Shown: positions 1 to 8,677, counted from the first letter of the stretch. The stretch is 64,000 bases of DNA from Actinomycetota bacterium (GCA_021325435.1 JAJPHE010000031.1:1-64000), one strand, 5' to 3'. Notes: generated by a model not told the origin, from the sequence alone. Numbers and translations: made by a program.

Positions 1-2
1 AC

Positions 3-200
3 CTCGTCGAAGCCCTCCGAGACGCCCTCCTCCACCACGACGAACTCATCGGCGACCAAATCCTCGACACCCTCAAAACCGCCCAAACACCCGTCCTCGA
101 CGTCCGCTCCCACGCCCTGGATGAAGACACGATCTGCCTGGACGACCTGGGCGCTCTGCCCACCACCCACCCGAGCGCCCCCGAGGCGGCGACCGACTAG
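3..200 (+). CDS. C-terminal fragment of a protein, possibly FtsH-like
   Basis: An open frame enters from the left edge and ends at TAG 198-200, leaving 65 codons. The visible part begins LVEALRDALLHHDELIGDQIL and continues into an acidic tail. The spacing of leucines and acidic residues resembles the helical tail of FtsH/M41 ATP-dependent metalloproteases, but no catalytic or AAA motif lies in the window, so the assignment is weak. The next gene starts only 9 bases downstream on the same strand, so the two may be co-transcribed. Confidence 0.4.
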   Translation, partial: LVEALRDALLHHDELIGDQILDTLKTAQTPVLDVRSHALDEDTICLDDLGALPTTHPSAPEAATD

Positions 201-209
201 CTCAGCACC

Positions 210-1631
210 TTGAGGGCGGCCGCCGATAATCGTTCGGTGGCCCCCCTCACGACCTTGGTCCATGACGCCCCTCCGGCGGCCGATTCGTCCGAATTGGCGG
301 AGTCGGACCTCCCCGCTGCGGACCGGCCGTCGCCCAGGCGAGGCCGAGCGCGCCTCGTCGTGGGGCTGCTGCTCGTTCTGCTGGCCGCCGGTCTTAGGCT
401 GTGGTCGCTGGGGCAGCCGAGCACCCTGGTGTGGGACGAGCACTACTACGTCTTCGACGGGTCAAACCTGCTCGGGGGGGCAACCGGCCAGCCAGAGGCT
501 CACCCCCGCTACATCATCAACGGGGAAGGGACCTGGCAGCACCCCCCACTCGGGAAGATCTTGATCGGGCTGGGCGAGGGCCCCCTTCCAGAGTCACCCT
601 GGGGTTGGAGATTGCCGTCGGTCCTGTTCGGGACCGCCGCGGTCGGACTGACCTACCTCCTTGGACTGGAGCTACTCGGGTCGGTGAGCCTCGCCGGGCT
701 GGCCGGTCTGGCGGTGGCCCTGGACGGGCTAGAGATCGTCCAGAGCCGGGTGGCCATGCTGGACATGTTCCTTGCCACCTTCGCCCTGGCCGGCATCTAC
801 CTGGTGGTCCGCGAGCGGACCCACCCGACGCCGGACCGACCACCCGGCCGTGTGTCCAGCCTGGCCGGCGGGCGTCGCCGGCTGTGGGCCGGAGCTGCCT
901 TCGGGGCGGCCGTCGCCTGCAAGTGGGACGGTGTGTTCCTCCTGGCTCTCGGGGCCGGCCTGACATTGGTCTGGGACCGCCAGTCGGGGCGGTCGAGCCG
1001 GGCCGACCTGAGCCGATGGGCCTTCGCGTTCTTGGCCGTGCCGGTGGCGGTCTACGTCGCGTCCTACGCCTGGTTCTGGGCTGAGCACGGCCCCCAGATC
1101 CCCGGGTGGTTCACCCTGCAGTTCGACATGCTCAAGCACCAGTTGAAGTACAAGACGACCCAGCCCCAGACCTCGCGGCCCTGGTTGTGGCCGATCCTGG
1201 TCCACCCCATCCGATACTGGTCGACCGCGGGCGCCGGTCGGCCTGGTCAGGCCGGGGCCGAGATCGTCTCGGTTGGGAACCCGGCCCTGTGGTGGGGATA
1301 CCTGCTGGCGGCGCCGGTCCTGCTGTGGGCCGCCCGCCGCCGTGGTTGGGTGACGCGTCTAATCCTTGGCGGGTTCCTCATTTCGTGGCTTCCGTGGATG
1401 GCGGTGTGGCGCCCGCAGTACTGCTTCTACCTGCTGCCCGCCGTGCCGTTCATGGCCCTCGGCGTCACTGCCGCCATCAGGACCCTGCCGGGGAAGTGGC
1501 GGGCGGCGGCGGCGGTTGGATTCGGCTGCGCCGTGGCCTTCTGGGCAGTGGCACTCATGCCGGTGTGGCTGGGCCTTCATGGCGGGCCGGGCTGGGCACG
1601 CCACTTTGCCCTCCTAAGCTCCTGGACCTGA
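210..1631 (+). CDS. Protein O-mannosyltransferase, PMT/GT39 family membrane glycosyltransferase
   Basis: Predicted polytopic membrane enzyme of 473 residues that moves mannose from polyprenyl-phosphate-mannose to Ser/Thr of exported proteins. After a charged N-terminus comes a membrane segment and then LVWDEHYYVFDG, which matches the acidic catalytic loop of PMT enzymes. The HPPLGKILIG and SRVAMLDMFLATFALAG motifs typical of the family follow. Several further hydrophobic segments run to the end. The length is close to actinobacterial homologues. The called start is TTG at 210; GTG at 237 is an alternative, and neither has a clear ribosome binding site. Its stop overlaps the next start as TGATG, so the two are probably translationally coupled. 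Confidence 0.85.
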   Translation: MRAAADNRSVAPLTTLVHDAPPAADSSELAESDLPAADRPSPRRGRARLVVGLLLVLLAAGLRLWSLGQPSTLVWDEHYYVFDGSNLLGGATGQPEAHPRYIINGEGTWQHPPLGKILIGLGEGPLPESPWGWRLPSVLFGTAAVGLTYLLGLELLGSVSLAGLAGLAVALDGLEIVQSRVAMLDMFLATFALAGIYLVVRERTHPTPDRPPGRVSSLAGGRRRLWAGAAFGAAVACKWDGVFLLALGAGLTLVWDRQSGRSSRADLSRWAFAFLAVPVAVYVASYAWFWAEHGPQIPGWFTLQFDMLKHQLKYKTTQPQTSRPWLWPILVHPIRYWSTAGAGRPGQAGAEIVSVGNPALWWGYLLAAPVLLWAARRRGWVTRLILGGFLISWLPWMAVWRPQYCFYLLPAVPFMALGVTAAIRTLPGKWRAAAAVGFGCAVAFWAVALMPVWLGLHGGPGWARHFALLSSWT

Positions 1632-2188
1632 TGAGCGAGGGTGCAGAGAACCCAGCCTGGATACACCGGTCAGCTGCCATCAGCACGACGGTTCCCAGCC
1701 GTGGGGTGGTGCAGGTGGACATCGACGCCGGCCCGACACAGCACGTCCAGGTCCGGTGGGTTGGGCCCGTCGAGGTTCGGGTTGAGGCCGCCGGCCAACC
1801 CGTCGCCGCCAAGTTCACTGTCCGAGACGGTGAGGTTCCCCCCACCGTCGAGGCGGCCTTCGGCCCGATGGTCAGCCAGGCGATCCGGACTATGGCTTCG
1901 CCGGCCGGGTTCGGTCCCTGGCGGCGGGCCCGCCCCAGATACCGGGCCGGCGTGCCACTCGGCGCCCCCGAGCCTCCGTTCCTGCCGCGGGCGGTTATTC
2001 GGGTGGACTACGACTCGGAGGTCATCGAACTGGGACCCGTCCGGTCCGGGCCTTGGTGGGCCGTGAGGTGGCAGCGCGAAGGAGAAAGCCTCAGCCACCC
2101 CTCGGCTACCCCGCTCGGCGACGCCGAGGCCGTGAAGGCCTGGCTGTCCGAACAGGGCCTAAGTGACTACATCGGCTCTGTGACCTGA
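1631..2188 (+). CDS. Hypothetical protein, 185 aa, coupled to the mannosyltransferase
   Basis: The ATG at 1631 overlaps the mannosyltransferase stop (TGATG), which decides this start; the longer track ORF from 1106 is a shadow. The product has no signal peptide or membrane segment. It looks like a mixed alpha/beta soluble protein, with a valine-rich N-terminal half (VVQVDIDAGPTQHVQVRW) and a C-terminal part with several tryptophans (GPWWAVRWQREGESLSH) ending in a short helix. I do not recognise the family. The coupling suggests a role next to the O-mannosyltransferase, but nothing in the sequence shows what it does. Confidence 0.65.
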   Translation: MSEGAENPAWIHRSAAISTTVPSRGVVQVDIDAGPTQHVQVRWVGPVEVRVEAAGQPVAAKFTVRDGEVPPTVEAAFGPMVSQAIRTMASPAGFGPWRRARPRYRAGVPLGAPEPPFLPRAVIRVDYDSEVIELGPVRSGPWWAVRWQREGESLSHPSATPLGDAEAVKAWLSEQGLSDYIGSVT

Positions 2189-2254
2189 GCCCGGGTCCTC
2201 ATCCTGAGCCCGCTGCCTGCCGATTGACTACCTGACAGTTGGCAGGAGGTCACG

Positions 2255-2437
2255 ATGAGCATCCGTCGGACGCTGATGGCAACAGGCGTCACAGCCCTCG
2301 GAATCGCGGCCGGACTCGCTCACATGAGTGGCGGCCGCAGGCACGGAACGGGGGGCGCCGACGACCGTCAGCTGTGCACAACCCATCATTTGCCGATAGG
2401 GGCCCATCCGCAGTCAGTCTGCCGCTGGCGGGCGTAA
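2255..2437 (+). CDS. Small hypothetical protein with N-terminal hydrophobic segment, 60 aa
   Basis: A strong ribosome binding site (GGCAGGAGGTCACG) precedes ATG 2255, which is the main reason for calling it. The start MSIRRTLMATGVTALGIAAGLAHMSGG resembles a short signal or membrane anchor with two arginines in front. The remainder contains two cysteines about 15 residues apart (CTTHHLPIGAHPQSVC). It converges on the next minus-strand gene with only 5 bases between stops. No family is recognised; a small exported peptide is possible. Confidence 0.45.
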   Translation: MSIRRTLMATGVTALGIAAGLAHMSGGRRHGTGGADDRQLCTTHHLPIGAHPQSVCRWRA

Positions 2438-2442
2438 CGGCC

Positions 2443-2769
2443 TCAGGGTCCGGGCGTCGACGTAGTGGTGGCGCACGAGGGCGCCCCACCCAGCGCCTGG
2501 CGCAGAGCGTTCGAGCCCCCAGGTACCCCAGCCGAACTGCCCACCCCCGCTAAGAGCTGCTGGGCTGAACCGCCGCCGCCACCGTTGTCGTCCACGGCCT
2601 GCTGATTGGCGCACAAGCCGGCCACGCCGTTGCGGGCGAGGTTCGAGGGCTGGGCCGGAGACGACGCCGGCTCGCCCGTGCAGGACCTCGCCCCGAGAGC
2701 CATGCCGATCGTCAGCACGACCATGCCGATCAGTGAGCCGATGCCTCGCGCCTTCATCAACCCGTGCAT
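2443..2769 (-). CDS. Small membrane-anchored hypothetical protein, 108 aa
   Basis: The track ORF is longer, but ATG 2769 follows a G-rich stretch and opens directly onto the hydrophobic anchor MHGLMKARGIGSLIGMVVLTIGMALGARSC. The cysteine right after the anchor could be a lipidation site, although the spacing is not a classic lipobox. The rest is a low-complexity Gly/Ser/Ala region with a short glycine run and a second and third cysteine (GLCANQQAVDDN, APSCATTT). Probably exposed outside the membrane. The family is not recognised. Confidence 0.45.
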   Translation of the reverse strand: MHGLMKARGIGSLIGMVVLTIGMALGARSCTGEPASSPAQPSNLARNGVAGLCANQQAVDDNGGGGGSAQQLLAGVGSSAGVPGGSNALRQALGGAPSCATTTSTPGP

Positions 2770-2879
2770 CGACCCCCAGTCGGGCCTCCTTGACGCTCTC
2801 CGCGCGAATTCGGAGTCAAGAACCGCCCGTCCAGTGACGACATCGCTTGCAAGCAACGCGGGGAAGGAGCCATCCGCCG

Positions 2880-3104
2880 ATGACTAAGCCAGGTACCGTG
2901 AGATCCAGCGCCCATGAGGCCGTGCGGTCCCTCCTGGCCCGGTCGGGGCGTCCGCTGAAGGTGGGGGAGCTCGTCCGGTCCCTCCGCCAGCAGGGCTTCA
3001 CCGACAATCCGGGCGGGCTGCTGCTGCGGATGGTCGCCGAGGGCGACCTGATGATGGACGACGATCGGCGCCTGCTGCTGGCCGACGCGCTGATGGTCGC
3101 CTGA
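2880..3104 (+). CDS. Small putative winged-helix protein, 74 aa
   Basis: ATG 2880 is preceded by GGGAAGGAG at a good distance, so I prefer it to the upstream track start at 2847. The sequence AHEAVRSLLARSGRPLKVGELVRSLRQQGFTDNPGGLLLRMVAEGDLMMDDDRRLLLA looks like a compact winged-helix fold: two helices with a turn, a third helix, then a short hairpin. DNA or protein binding is inferred from that pattern only. The 108 bases after it, up to the next start, hold no recognised feature. Confidence 0.5.
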   Translation: MTKPGTVRSSAHEAVRSLLARSGRPLKVGELVRSLRQQGFTDNPGGLLLRMVAEGDLMMDDDRRLLLADALMVA

Positions 3105-3212
3105 AGCAGACAACTGCTGCCATTTTCTCCGAAGAGTTTTCCCGCGTTCGCTCTACTCCTGGGTCCTAACAGCCGACATAGTCACAAGTCGGCAGTCCGA
3201 TGGAGGCGTTCG

Positions 3213-4766
3213 ATGGGTTTGTTGCGTAGGCGAGGGAACCAGTTGCGCCTGGAGCGGACCACTCTGCTCGCAGGCGGCGACGAAGCCGTGCCCGTGCCCG
3301 GGCTCACACTCCTGCTTGACCGGGAGGGTGCCTCGGTTCTCAAGCCCAACGGGGATCGCGCCGCCACCCTTCCTTGGGAAGTGATGGTCCGCTTTGCGAC
3401 CTCGCCTTCCGATGAGGGATGGAGCGAGTTCGACATGGAGACGGTGCGCCGCTCACACCGGTTCCTGGTGCCGGAGCGTGACGCCACCCGGCTGGGCACC
3501 CGCCTCGAGAAGGTGGCTGCGGTCCACCGCGGAGACCTCGATGTTGCCGTATACACCCCACCGGCCCCCGTGGCGGTCCTGGACTCGCCGGAGGTAGCCG
3601 AGGACGTGTTGGAGGGCTTCGACCTGCCCGAGACGGTTGAGGCGCCCTTCGGGGACCTCGACCACGACCAGCAGACCGGAGCCGAGCCCGTCGACGACGA
3701 GTCCGCCGAAGGGGCTGAGCTGGAGGATGAAGCGGCGCCTGCCAAGGCCGCCCGCCGTGGGTTCTTCGCCCGCCTTCTGGGCCGGGCCCCGGCAGCTGAC
3801 CCCGTGTTCGGCGACCAGGTGGAGATGCTCGACTCCGATCACGCCGAGGCTGCCTCCGCCGAGGCGTTCTTCGACGCCCTGACCGACGTCCCTGCAGCCG
3901 TCGCTGACGTGCCCCAAGCCCTCCCTGAGACGGCTCCCTCGATCCCGTCGTCGCTCGAGTCGTACCCCCCGGGTGACAGCATCTTCGAAGACTCGGCCGA
4001 CGCCCCCGTCGTGGAGAAGCCCGCTCGGCGTCGTCGCCGCAGCAAGGCGGAGCCGGTAGTCGACGAGTCGGCTGATCAGCCGGTTACGGGGGGGCCCGAG
4101 TCGGTGGCCTACCCGGAGTCCGCCCTGCGGGTGATCGAGAACGACGGTCCGGTCACCGAGGACGGCCTGGTCTACGAGATCCCGTCCAAGCGAGGCCCGA
4201 CGGCTTCCATGGTGGCGCTGCTCGTTGTGCTGGCCATGGTGATCGTCGCCGGCGGCCTGTACCTCGCCCAGCGCCAGGGGCTGGTGCACGTGTATCCCAA
4301 TAGCCTGGTCAAGGCGGCGCAACCAGCGCCCGCGCCGGCCAAGAAGGTTTCGGCCCCCGTCACCCACACCGCCACGCCGGCGACAACGCCAGCCGTCGTC
4401 GCGCCGGTCCTCACCGTCTCGGCGGTGGAGAGCACGGCAGCGTCGCTCGGGTTCTCCTGCGCCGTGGGCGAGCCTTCCCAGGTGAATTGCTCACGGTCAG
4501 CCGAGGATGCGTTCATCGCCATCAACACCGAGGGGGCGGCCGCCAAGCTGGTGGCCCTCGCCTTCCAGGGTCGGCCGACGATCAGCTCCTCGATCAACCT
4601 GTTCACGACACTGGCGGGCATCCAGTACTCGGGCGCCAGCCCGTCGCAGGCCTCGCAGTGGGTGCGCCAGCATCTGACCGGCGGTAGCACCGACTTCGGC
4701 CCGGTCCACTTCGCCGTCCTCGCCGGGCCCCAGAGCACCGTCCTCCAGATCACCCCGACATCCTGA
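3213..4766 (+). CDS. Single-pass membrane protein with long acidic cytoplasmic region, 517 aa
   Basis: ATG 3213 follows GGAGGCGTTCG. Residues 1-120 form a basic, folded-looking cytoplasmic domain (MGLLRRRGNQLRLERTTLLAGGDEAV...). Roughly residues 125-325 are acidic and Ala/Pro-rich, probably disordered. A single membrane helix lies near residue 330 (ASMVALLVVLAMVIVAGGLYLAQ). It is followed by an Ala/Pro/Thr linker and a C-terminal extracytoplasmic domain of about 110 residues with two cysteines (LGFSCAVGEPSQVNCSRSAEDAF). This inside-stalk-outside layout would suit an envelope adaptor or regulator. I do not recognise the family. A hairpin terminator follows its stop. Confidence 0.7.
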   Translation: MGLLRRRGNQLRLERTTLLAGGDEAVPVPGLTLLLDREGASVLKPNGDRAATLPWEVMVRFATSPSDEGWSEFDMETVRRSHRFLVPERDATRLGTRLEKVAAVHRGDLDVAVYTPPAPVAVLDSPEVAEDVLEGFDLPETVEAPFGDLDHDQQTGAEPVDDESAEGAELEDEAAPAKAARRGFFARLLGRAPAADPVFGDQVEMLDSDHAEAASAEAFFDALTDVPAAVADVPQALPETAPSIPSSLESYPPGDSIFEDSADAPVVEKPARRRRRSKAEPVVDESADQPVTGGPESVAYPESALRVIENDGPVTEDGLVYEIPSKRGPTASMVALLVVLAMVIVAGGLYLAQRQGLVHVYPNSLVKAAQPAPAPAKKVSAPVTHTATPATTPAVVAPVLTVSAVESTAASLGFSCAVGEPSQVNCSRSAEDAFIAINTEGAAAKLVALAFQGRPTISSSINLFTTLAGIQYSGASPSQASQWVRQHLTGGSTDFGPVHFAVLAGPQSTVLQITPTS

Positions 4767-4774
4767 TCGTGCCG

Positions 4775-4800
4775 GCCTGGCCTGGGACACCCGGCCAGGC
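4775..4800. terminator. Hairpin between convergent genes
   Basis: GCCTGGCC...GGCCAGGC forms an 8-base stem, extended by an inner GGG/CCC pairing around ACA. It sits 9 bases after the stop at 4766 and before the convergent stop at 4880, where it could act in both directions. There is no T-run. Confidence 0.5.
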
Positions 4801-4879
4801 AGAGAACCAGTAGCTACCGCGCTGGCCCGGCGGGCCAGTCTCGCGTGGGCCCCGACGTTCACCCGTATGGAGGGCGGCG

Positions 4880-6397
4880 TCAACCGGCTGGAAGGGTCGT
4901 GGTGGTCGTCGTGGTGCCCGGCAGGGTGGTCGACGTCGAGGTGGTGGAGGTGGTCGAGTCGGTGGTCGACGTCGGGCCACCCGGCGGCGCCGACGTGGTG
5001 GTCGTGGCGCCGGGGTCGGTCCCGTCCGCCGCCGGTGGCGGAGGCGGGGTGGTCGACGCCGGTGGCAGGGTGGTCCCGGTGGTCCCCTGTGGCCCCGTCG
5101 GCGGGGCGGGCGGCGGCGGAGGGGCCGGGGGGAGGGTGATGGGAGCGCCGTAGTAGACGGCGTTGTTCAGCGCCTCCCACACGTACTGCGGGTCGTGGTT
5201 GTAGCTGAAGAAGGCCTGGCTGAGCTCCGACGTGGTGGCCAGGCTGGCGGTGCCCGCCGCCTTGCACAGGTAGATGCCGGCGCCCAGAGCGGAGTCGTAG
5301 ATGTTGTTGGGATCGGCCACCCCGTCGCCGTTGCCGTCGGCGGTGACCACCGCCCACGTCGTCGGCAGGAACTGCATGGGCCCGACCGCCCGCTCCCAAG
5401 GTCCCGGCCCGTCATAGGTCACCCCCGTCGGCTGCGGCAGGGCGGCAAACCCGTTGGTGCCGTCGAGAGCGGGCCCCAGGATCGGGGGGTAGGTGTCGCC
5501 GTTCGCCGCCAGCTGGGTGTCGGCGTGCTGGGCGTGGCCGGACTCGATCCGACCGATGGCCGCCAGGTCCTGCCAGATGAGACCGCACCGCTTGGTCTTC
5601 GGGTCGGTGGACAGGACGTTGGCGGCGTGCTGGTAGGCGGCTAGAACGATCTGGGGGACATCGGTCCCGGTCTGAGGAGCGGCCGACACGGCGAGGTCGT
5701 AGGAGGCCTTGGCCTGGTCGTGGGCAGTCTGGGCAGCGACCAGCTCGGCTTGGGCCTGGACGAGCTGGTCCCGGGCCGCCCAGAGGGCGCGGTCGGACTC
5801 GTCGAGATCTGTGCCGGCCCGGAGGGCCGCACCCTTGGTCTGGCTCTGGGCCTTGCGGAGTGCCACTGCGTGCTGCACGACGACCTGGGCGGCGATGTTC
5901 GCCAGCGCCTCCCGGCGGGCGAAGTCAGAGGGAGTGCGGGAGTCGAGCACGTAGACCAGCTCGGGCATCGACGGCCCGCCGGCCTCGTAGGAGTCGGCGG
6001 CCACCTCGGCCAGCCCGGTGCGGGCCCGGCTCAGCTCCAAGGCCTGCACAGTCTGCTCGCCGCCCAGAGCGTCCACCTCGGCAACGGCGGTGGATTCGGC
6101 AGAGAGGGCGGAGTCCAGAGCTTGCTGGGCCCCGGCCATAAGCGACTGCGCCTCGGCCAGCCGGGCCGCCGCGCTCTGCTCCGCCTTCTTCAGCAGCGGC
6201 ACCCACTTGGCCGGATGGGGCGGGGCGAACACAACCCCGGCCGGTGGCGGCGGCAGCGGGGGGGAGGCCGGAACGCGGGCTGCCGGGGTAGTCGATGACG
6301 GGCTCGTCGGCGCGTCAGCAGCCGCCGCCGCGGCCGGCAGGGCCGCGACGAGGCAGCTGAGGCAAACGCTGCTAGTGAGTACCCGCCGCCGACGCAC
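4880..6397 (-). CDS. Secreted coiled-coil lytic transglycosylase
   Basis: 505 residues from a GTG start. An arginine-rich signal peptide (about residues 1-27) is followed by a proline-rich linker and an Ala/Gln/Glu-rich coiled coil (about 65-235). The catalytic domain spans about 255-415 and contains GRIESG near residue 285, which supplies the predicted catalytic Glu. It also has GPMQFLPTTWAVV and a DGDGVADPNNIYDSALGAGIYLC stretch, hallmarks of SLT/MltB-type murein transglycosylases. The tail (420-505) is Pro/Thr-rich and repetitive, typical of wall-spanning exported proteins. It should cut glycan strands of peptidoglycan outside the cell, with the coiled coil perhaps serving as a scaffold as in RipA- or EnvC-like proteins. 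It may make room for the pili encoded next to it. Confidence 0.85.
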   Translation of the reverse strand: MRRRRVLTSSVCLSCLVAALPAAAAAADAPTSPSSTTPAARVPASPPLPPPPAGVVFAPPHPAKWVPLLKKAEQSAAARLAEAQSLMAGAQQALDSALSAESTAVAEVDALGGEQTVQALELSRARTGLAEVAADSYEAGGPSMPELVYVLDSRTPSDFARREALANIAAQVVVQHAVALRKAQSQTKGAALRAGTDLDESDRALWAARDQLVQAQAELVAAQTAHDQAKASYDLAVSAAPQTGTDVPQIVLAAYQHAANVLSTDPKTKRCGLIWQDLAAIGRIESGHAQHADTQLAANGDTYPPILGPALDGTNGFAALPQPTGVTYDGPGPWERAVGPMQFLPTTWAVVTADGNGDGVADPNNIYDSALGAGIYLCKAAGTASLATTSELSQAFFSYNHDPQYVWEALNNAVYYGAPITLPPAPPPPPAPPTGPQGTTGTTLPPASTTPPPPPAADGTDPGATTTTSAPPGGPTSTTDSTTSTTSTSTTLPGTTTTTTTLPAG

Positions 6398-6496
6398 GAT
6401 TGCTCATATCGGCCAATTGACGGCCGATCTTCGCGTCCGGCGCCTGGCCATGTCCGGATGCCCCCTTCGTCCCTTCTCGGACCTCGCGGAAATGGC

Positions 6497-6994
6497 TCAA
6501 TGAGTCGCCTGCCGGCCGGCTCCGTCCAGGAGCTTGGTGGCGAACTCGAGAGCGTCGGCGGTGGCCGGACCGGAGAGCGAGAAGCTGACGTGGGGGAGCG
6601 GGGCCCGTAGCTCCCCGTCGATCTCCTCAGGACCGCTCGTCGCCAGGACCATGCGCCCTTGCTCAGCGACCACCCGGAACAGGTCACGGTCGCGGGGCAG
6701 CTTGAACTCGAGCTCGAAGGCGCCGCTCGCCTCCTCGCCCTCGACGACAGCCGTCAGCCGGGCGCTCACCTGGGTGACGAACTGGTCCAGCTGGAGCGAC
6801 CAGTAACAGACGATCTTGGACCGTGAGGTCGAGCGCAGCAGCCGTTCGACGACCGGGTTGGGGGAGGGATCGACCAGCACAAGCGCCAGGACGTGCGTCT
6901 GGAGGTCGGCGTCCTCGTATGACAGCAGGTGGTAGCCACGAACTGGCACCTGAAGCCAGGCGGGATCGCGCCGGCGCCTCCGCGACCAGGTCAC
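6497..6994 (-). CDS. Hypothetical protein, 165 aa
   Basis: A GTG-started frame with alternating beta and helical character and no membrane segment: VRGYHLLSYEDADLQTHVLALVLVDPSPN, then SKIVCYWSLQLDQFVTQVSARLTAVVEGEEASGAFELEFKLPRD. The composition and strand periodicity look like a real soluble domain, not a shadow. I do not recognise the family. It is transcribed away from the pilin cluster, whose first gene begins about 110 bases upstream on the other strand, so the space between holds two divergent promoters. Confidence 0.55.
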   Translation of the reverse strand: MTWSRRRRRDPAWLQVPVRGYHLLSYEDADLQTHVLALVLVDPSPNPVVERLLRSTSRSKIVCYWSLQLDQFVTQVSARLTAVVEGEEASGAFELEFKLPRDRDLFRVVAEQGRMVLATSGPEEIDGELRAPLPHVSFSLSGPATADALEFATKLLDGAGRQATH

Positions 6995-7072
6995 CGACGG
7001 CCGATCGGAAGAACGAACGAGATTTCATCTCTTTCCGCTAATACGACTGCGTTTAGTGGCGATATGACCACC

Positions 7073-7102
7073 GACAGCGTCCCAAACACTCAGGAGGTTC
7101 CC
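7073..7102 (+). promoter_or_regulatory. Pilin leader 1 with strong ribosome binding site
   Basis: GACAGCGTCCCAAACACTCAGGAGGTTCCC runs directly into the first pilin ATG. Close copies precede the second and third pilin genes. AGGAGG is near-perfect. Confidence 0.6.
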
Positions 7103-7699
7103 ATGCTGTCTTCACTACGCCGGCGCATCGAGCGCCGGGAGGATGAGGGCTTCACCCTCATCGAACTCATGGTCGTGATCCTCATCATTGCCATTCTCTT
7201 GGCCATCGCGATCCCGACCTTCCTCGGTGCCCGAAGCCGTGCCCAGGACCGGGCGGCTCAGTCGAGCCTCCGCAACGCCCTGACCAGTGCGGACACCTCG
7301 TACGCCAACACCAATGACTACTCCCGGGCCAACGCCGGAACGTCTAGCACATCGGTTGTCGGGGATCTTGCCTCGATTGAACCCGCGCTGACCTTCTGCG
7401 ACACGGCCAACACGAACTGCACTGGCACCAAGCAGTACTCGGGCGGTCCGAACGAGATCAGTGTGGCCACTGCTCAGGCGGGCGGAAGCACCAGCTCTAC
7501 TCCGCAGGAGTTCACGGCCGTCGCCAAGTCGAAGTCTGGCGAGTGCTTTGCCCTTACCACCATCAAGCTGGCCAGCTCCACGGCCTCTGCTCCGCTGAAC
7601 AATGCTGGAACCTTCTATACACAGTGGGCTTCGTCGGCGCACAACTGCGATGCATCGGCGGTCCCCAGCACGGCGACCTGGACCACGTCCTGGACGTAA
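7103..7699 (+). CDS. Type IV pilin (paralogue 1 of 3)
   Basis: 198 residues. The start is set by AGGAGG just before ATG 7103; the track start at 6929 is too long. The class III leader MLSSLRRRIERREDEG is followed by the prepilin peptidase site G/FTLIELMVVILIIAILLAIAIPTFLGARSRAQDRAAQ, with Phe+1 and Glu+5. The globular part is Ser/Thr-rich with a cysteine pair (TFCDTANTNC) and later cysteines near the C-terminus (GECFAL, HNCDAS). It should be assembled into a type IV pilus or pseudopilus after cleavage by a PilD-type peptidase. No assembly ATPase or PilC is in this window. Confidence 0.92.
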   Translation: MLSSLRRRIERREDEGFTLIELMVVILIIAILLAIAIPTFLGARSRAQDRAAQSSLRNALTSADTSYANTNDYSRANAGTSSTSVVGDLASIEPALTFCDTANTNCTGTKQYSGGPNEISVATAQAGGSTSSTPQEFTAVAKSKSGECFALTTIKLASSTASAPLNNAGTFYTQWASSAHNCDASAVPSTATWTTSWT

Positions 7700-7724
7700 T
7701 CGTCGCAGATTGAAGGAATGACCC

Positions 7725-7754
7725 GGAGGGGCCGGCCACCTGGCCGGCCCCTCC
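7725..7754 (+). terminator. Perfect hairpin terminator after pilin 1
   Basis: GGAGGGGCCGGCCA CC TGGCCGGCCCCTCC is a perfect 14-base inverted repeat just downstream of the pilin stop. There is no T-run. The other two pilin genes end in similar GGCCGG-centred hairpins. Confidence 0.8.
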
Positions 7755-7846
7755 AGCCATTTGCCGTCGGAACGTTGGAGCTCTAGGTCTATTTTTCCCG
7801 AATCCTGATAATCCTCATATCTCTCTCCAAACTGCCGAGACTTCCC

Positions 7847-7874
7847 GACAGCGTCCAACTATCAGGAGGTCCAA
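7847..7874 (+). promoter_or_regulatory. Pilin leader 2
   Basis: GACAGCGTCCAACTATCAGGAGGTCCAA ends at the second pilin ATG. The block GACAGCGTCCAACTATCAGG is identical to leader 3. Confidence 0.6.
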
Positions 7875-8528
7875 ATGCTGTCTTCACTACGTCGGCGCGT
7901 CGAGCGCCGGGAGGATGATGGCTTCACCCTCATCGAGCTCATGGTCGTGATCCTCATCATTGCCATTCTCTTGGCCATCGCGATCCCGACCTTCCTCGGT
8001 GCCCGCAGCCGTGCCCAGGACCGGGCGGCTCAGTCGAGCCTCCGCAACGCCCTGACCGCCGCGGACACCTCGTACGCCAACGTCAACAGCTACCTGAAGG
8101 CCACTGACGCCACTGCCGGAACGGCGGGCGACCTGGCATCTGTTGAGCCGGCCCTTACTTTCTGTGGCGTGACCGCCAATTGCGGTCCCACCAGCGGCAA
8201 GGTGTCGAGCTCTACTGGCCCGAATGAGATCAGCATTGCTTTGGCGGCTGGTGGCGGCACCTACGGGTCGGCCACACTCGCCCAGACGGACCCCGCTTCG
8301 ACTGACTCGCCGCAAATTTGGGCGGCGGCAGCCAAGTCGAAGTCCAACCAGTGCTTCGCGGTCGTTACCGTCAAGGTGCCGGACTCATCTGGGACCGGCT
8401 CCGGGTCGACCAGCCTTCCTAGCGGCGTAGCGGGGACTTACTACACCCAGTGGCAGCCCGCCTCCGGCAGCGGATGCAGCCCGGCTTCGGTGGGATCGTC
8501 CGCTAAGTGGCTCTCGTCCTGGACCTAG
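7875..8528 (+). CDS. Type IV pilin (paralogue 2 of 3)
   Basis: 217 residues with leader MLSSLRRRVERREDDG, then the same FTLIELMVVILIIAILLAIAIPTFLG helix as its neighbours. The first 60 or so codons are almost identical at the DNA level to pilins 1 and 3, whereas the C-terminal globular domain differs clearly. That domain has cysteines in LTFCGVTANCG, NQCFAV and GSGCSP, giving two probable disulfides. It ends in the shared motif KWLSSWT. The gene has its own leader and its own hairpin terminator, so it may be expressed independently. Confidence 0.92.
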   Translation: MLSSLRRRVERREDDGFTLIELMVVILIIAILLAIAIPTFLGARSRAQDRAAQSSLRNALTAADTSYANVNSYLKATDATAGTAGDLASVEPALTFCGVTANCGPTSGKVSSSTGPNEISIALAAGGGTYGSATLAQTDPASTDSPQIWAAAAKSKSNQCFAVVTVKVPDSSGTGSGSTSLPSGVAGTYYTQWQPASGSGCSPASVGSSAKWLSSWT

Positions 8529-8553
8529 CTCTAGCAACGCAGCAGCGGTAGTC

Positions 8554-8587
8554 GAAGAAGGCCGGTCCATCTGGGCCGGCCTTCTTC
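8554..8587 (+). terminator. Hairpin terminator after pilin 2
   Basis: GAAGAAGGCCGG...CCGGCCTTCTTC is a perfect 12-base stem with a 10-base loop, 25 bases after the pilin stop. Confidence 0.8.
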
Positions 8588-8649
8588 CGTCTCCCTAGCC
8601 GATTTCTATTGGAGCTAATACCGCCACTCTCTGTGCCGATGCGACGCCT

Positions 8650-8677
8650 GACAGCGTCCAACTATCAGGGAGGTCCC
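8650..8677 (+). promoter_or_regulatory. Pilin leader 3
   Basis: GACAGCGTCCAACTATCAGGGAGGTCCC ends at the third pilin ATG. It is nearly identical to leader 2. Confidence 0.6.

Noticed and set aside
4880-5140. Repetitive GTGGTCG-like DNA considered as tandem repeat or CRISPR-like
   Set aside because: It encodes the Pro/Thr-rich tail of the transglycosylase; repeats are irregular and in frame.
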